A program made the translations under genes and the position numbers. Below the pieces are notes generated by a model. The model saw only the letters and a list, made by a program, of their open reading frames with translations. It did not search any database and had not been told where the DNA came from. A DNA stretch of 5,341 nt from contig JAUVKG010000222.1 in NCBI GenBank assembly GCA_030596365.1, positions 1 to 5,341 of the forward strand, written 5' to 3'. This document shows, piece after piece, positions 4,441-5,341 of the stretch (its first letter is position 1; every line of letters starts with the position of its first letter). The DNA is from Chlamydiota bacterium. Its GTDB lineage: Bacteria > Auribacterota > UBA3054 > B51-G9.

Positions 4441-4584
4441 TTTCACGAATTTACACTAATTAATATTTTTAATTTTAATTGCTTTATATTTTAAATAATA
4501 ATTTGGTCAAAATTCTTTTGTGTTCTTATGCGCCTTATGTGGTTTAAATTTTAATAAATTCGTGAGAATTCGTGAAATTAGTGT
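4441..4584. repeat. Inverted CACGAATT/CACTAATT repeat arms
   Basis: TTTCACGAATT (4441-4451) is inverted exactly at 4567-4577, and ACACTAATT (4453-4461) is inverted exactly at 4576-4584. A second ATTCGTGAG element sits at 4558-4566, so the right arm has two tandem units. The order of the two words is not mirrored, so this is better read as oppositely oriented clusters of short words than as one long hairpin. The cluster starts about a dozen bases after the pyrD stop. Confidence 0.6.
4525..4545 (+). repeat. Single arm of the CTTATGTGGTT repeat family
   Basis: CTTATG (4525-4530) and CTTATGTGGTTT (4534-4545) are nine bases apart and match the right arm of the 1998-2111 dyad; the match at 2101-2111 is exact over CTTATGTGGTT and both are followed by AT-rich sequence containing TAAAT. 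This shows that the element is dispersed and not specific to the hisI end. Confidence 0.6.
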
Positions 4585-4595
4585 CTAAATAATTC

Positions 4596-5341
4596 TTAAA
4601 AATCTCCTCGTATATCTGAAACAGAATTAAAATTATTCTCCTCCAAATAATTTTTTATCTCTTCAACCAAATTTACACATAACTCGGGATTATAAAAATT
4701 CGCCGTTCCAATTTGTATTGCTGATGCACCCGCAATAAAAAACTGCAGCGCGTCATCGAGTTTCTCAATTCCGCCTATTCCGATTATCGGTATATTTACA
4801 ACTTGCGCCACCTGCCATACCATTTTTACCGCTACAGGTCGGATCGCGGGACCTGAAAGCCCACCTATTTTATTTGCGAGAACCGGTTTTCTTTTTTTTG
4901 TGTCAATAACCATTCCGACAAGAGTGTTTATCAAAGAAAGTGCATCAGCACCATTTTCTTCTGCCACGCGTGCCATAACGGTTATATCGGTAACATTCGG
5001 AGAAAGTTTTACAATCAATGGTTTAGTTGTTGCAACACGAACTTTTTTAACAGCATCGGAAAGAATTTTCGGGTCGGTACCGAAAGCAATTCCGCCGTGC
5101 TTTACATTCGGGCATGAAACATTCATTTCAATTGCATCAACATCATCGCATGAATCAATTCGTTTTGCCATTTCAGCGAATTCATCATCTGAGTTTCCTG
5201 AAATATTAATTATACACGGCACCCCGATTTGTTTTACAAAAGGAGCTTTGTTTTTTAAAGTGTCTTCAAGCCCGCCATTCTGCAAACCAATGGAATTAAT
5301 AATCCCGGATGGCGTCTCAATAATCCGCTGTGGCGAATTCC
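4596..5341 (-). CDS. pyrD: Dihydroorotate dehydrogenase, class 1B catalytic subunit, 5' end missing
   Basis: 247 codons are visible, open to the right edge; the true start is beyond it. A TTG at 5285 is not the start, because the frame continues upstream as IIETPSGIINSIG into LQNGG, the conserved N-terminal region of class 1B enzymes. PyrD oxidises dihydroorotate to orotate in pyrimidine synthesis using FMN. Seen motifs, numbered from the first visible codon: MNVSCPNVKHGG (catalytic cysteine in NVSCPN, about 96), VKLSPNVTDI, SLINTLVGM, GGLSGPAIRP, IIGIGGI and AIQIGTANF (FMN phosphate-binding region). The cysteine base and the INTLVGM and GGLSGPA wording point to class 1B, which normally works with the PyrK flavin/iron-sulfur subunit and NAD+; pyrK is often adjacent and may lie past the right edge. 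The C-terminus looks complete. Confidence 0.96.
   Translation of the reverse strand, partial: NSPQRIIETPSGIINSIGLQNGGLEDTLKNKAPFVKQIGVPCIINISGNSDDEFAEMAKRIDSCDDVDAIEMNVSCPNVKHGGIAFGTDPKILSDAVKKVRVATTKPLIVKLSPNVTDITVMARVAEENGADALSLINTLVGMVIDTKKRKPVLANKIGGLSGPAIRPVAVKMVWQVAQVVNIPIIGIGGIEKLDDALQFFIAGASAIQIGTANFYNPELCVNLVEEIKNYLEENNFNSVSDIRGDF

Noticed and set aside
4294..4494. 66-codon plus-strand frame
   Set aside because: It is made entirely of dispersed repeats (GC-rich copy B, octamers, hairpin) and shows no protein-like conservation.
5283..5285. TTG start for pyrD
   Set aside because: The frame continues to the right edge with conserved PyrD residues (ETPSGIINSIG), so this TTG is an internal leucine codon.

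Overview
This is an AT-rich bacterial chromosomal segment in which every convincing gene lies on the minus strand. The genes are read here in transcription order, from high to low coordinates. They are: pyrD (class 1B dihydroorotate dehydrogenase, 5' end cut by the window); a rhomboid intramembrane protease with a C-terminal extension; a membrane-anchored protein with two TRAM-like domains; a HisI-like phosphoribosyl-AMP cyclohydrolase; a small [2Fe-2S] subunit of a molybdenum hydroxylase; an XdhC-family molybdenum-cofactor chaperone; and the N-terminus of an AAA ATPase of the ATPase/DUF4143 type, cut by the left edge. The AT-rich composition, the rhomboid C-terminal tail and the style of the intergenic repeats suggest an uncultured member of the Bacteroidota/Chlorobi/Cloacimonadota (FCB) sphere. 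That placement is inference from recall, not a computed assignment.

Layout. 1-238 is the ATPase start, preceded by a good sigma-70-like promoter that overlaps a perfect 10-bp inverted repeat and appears to give a leaderless transcript. 239-506 is otherwise non-coding, with a hairpin and a GC-rich dispersed repeat (copy A). 507-1265 is xdhC and 1473-1937 the 2Fe-2S subunit; the gap between them is filled with short repeats. 1998-2111 is a large imperfect dyad that starts at the stop codon of hisI (2110-2514). 2550-3281 (double TRAM) and 3278-4264 (rhomboid) overlap by four bases (ATGA), and hisI follows after 37 bases, so these three probably form one transcript. 4265-4595 (331 bases) has no gene and is a mosaic of at least four repeat types, including copy B of the GC-rich repeat in inverted orientation. 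4596-5341 is pyrD.

How the genes fit together. The 2Fe-2S subunit and XdhC belong to one molybdenum-hydroxylase system, but neither the catalytic Moco subunit nor the FAD subunit is present, so they must be elsewhere or lost. PyrD serves pyrimidine synthesis and normally works with PyrK, which is not visible. The rhomboid/TRAM pair looks functionally coupled by its overlap, but its job is unknown.

The two themes worth attention are: (1) the repeats abut or rewrite gene ends (stop of xdhC, stop and last codons of the 2Fe-2S gene, stop of hisI, leaders of xdhC and rhomboid); and (2) an unusual TRAM protein whose RNA-binding-type domains are predicted, by the positive-inside rule, to face away from the cytoplasm. 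No CRISPR array, tRNA, rRNA, transposase or phage gene was seen.
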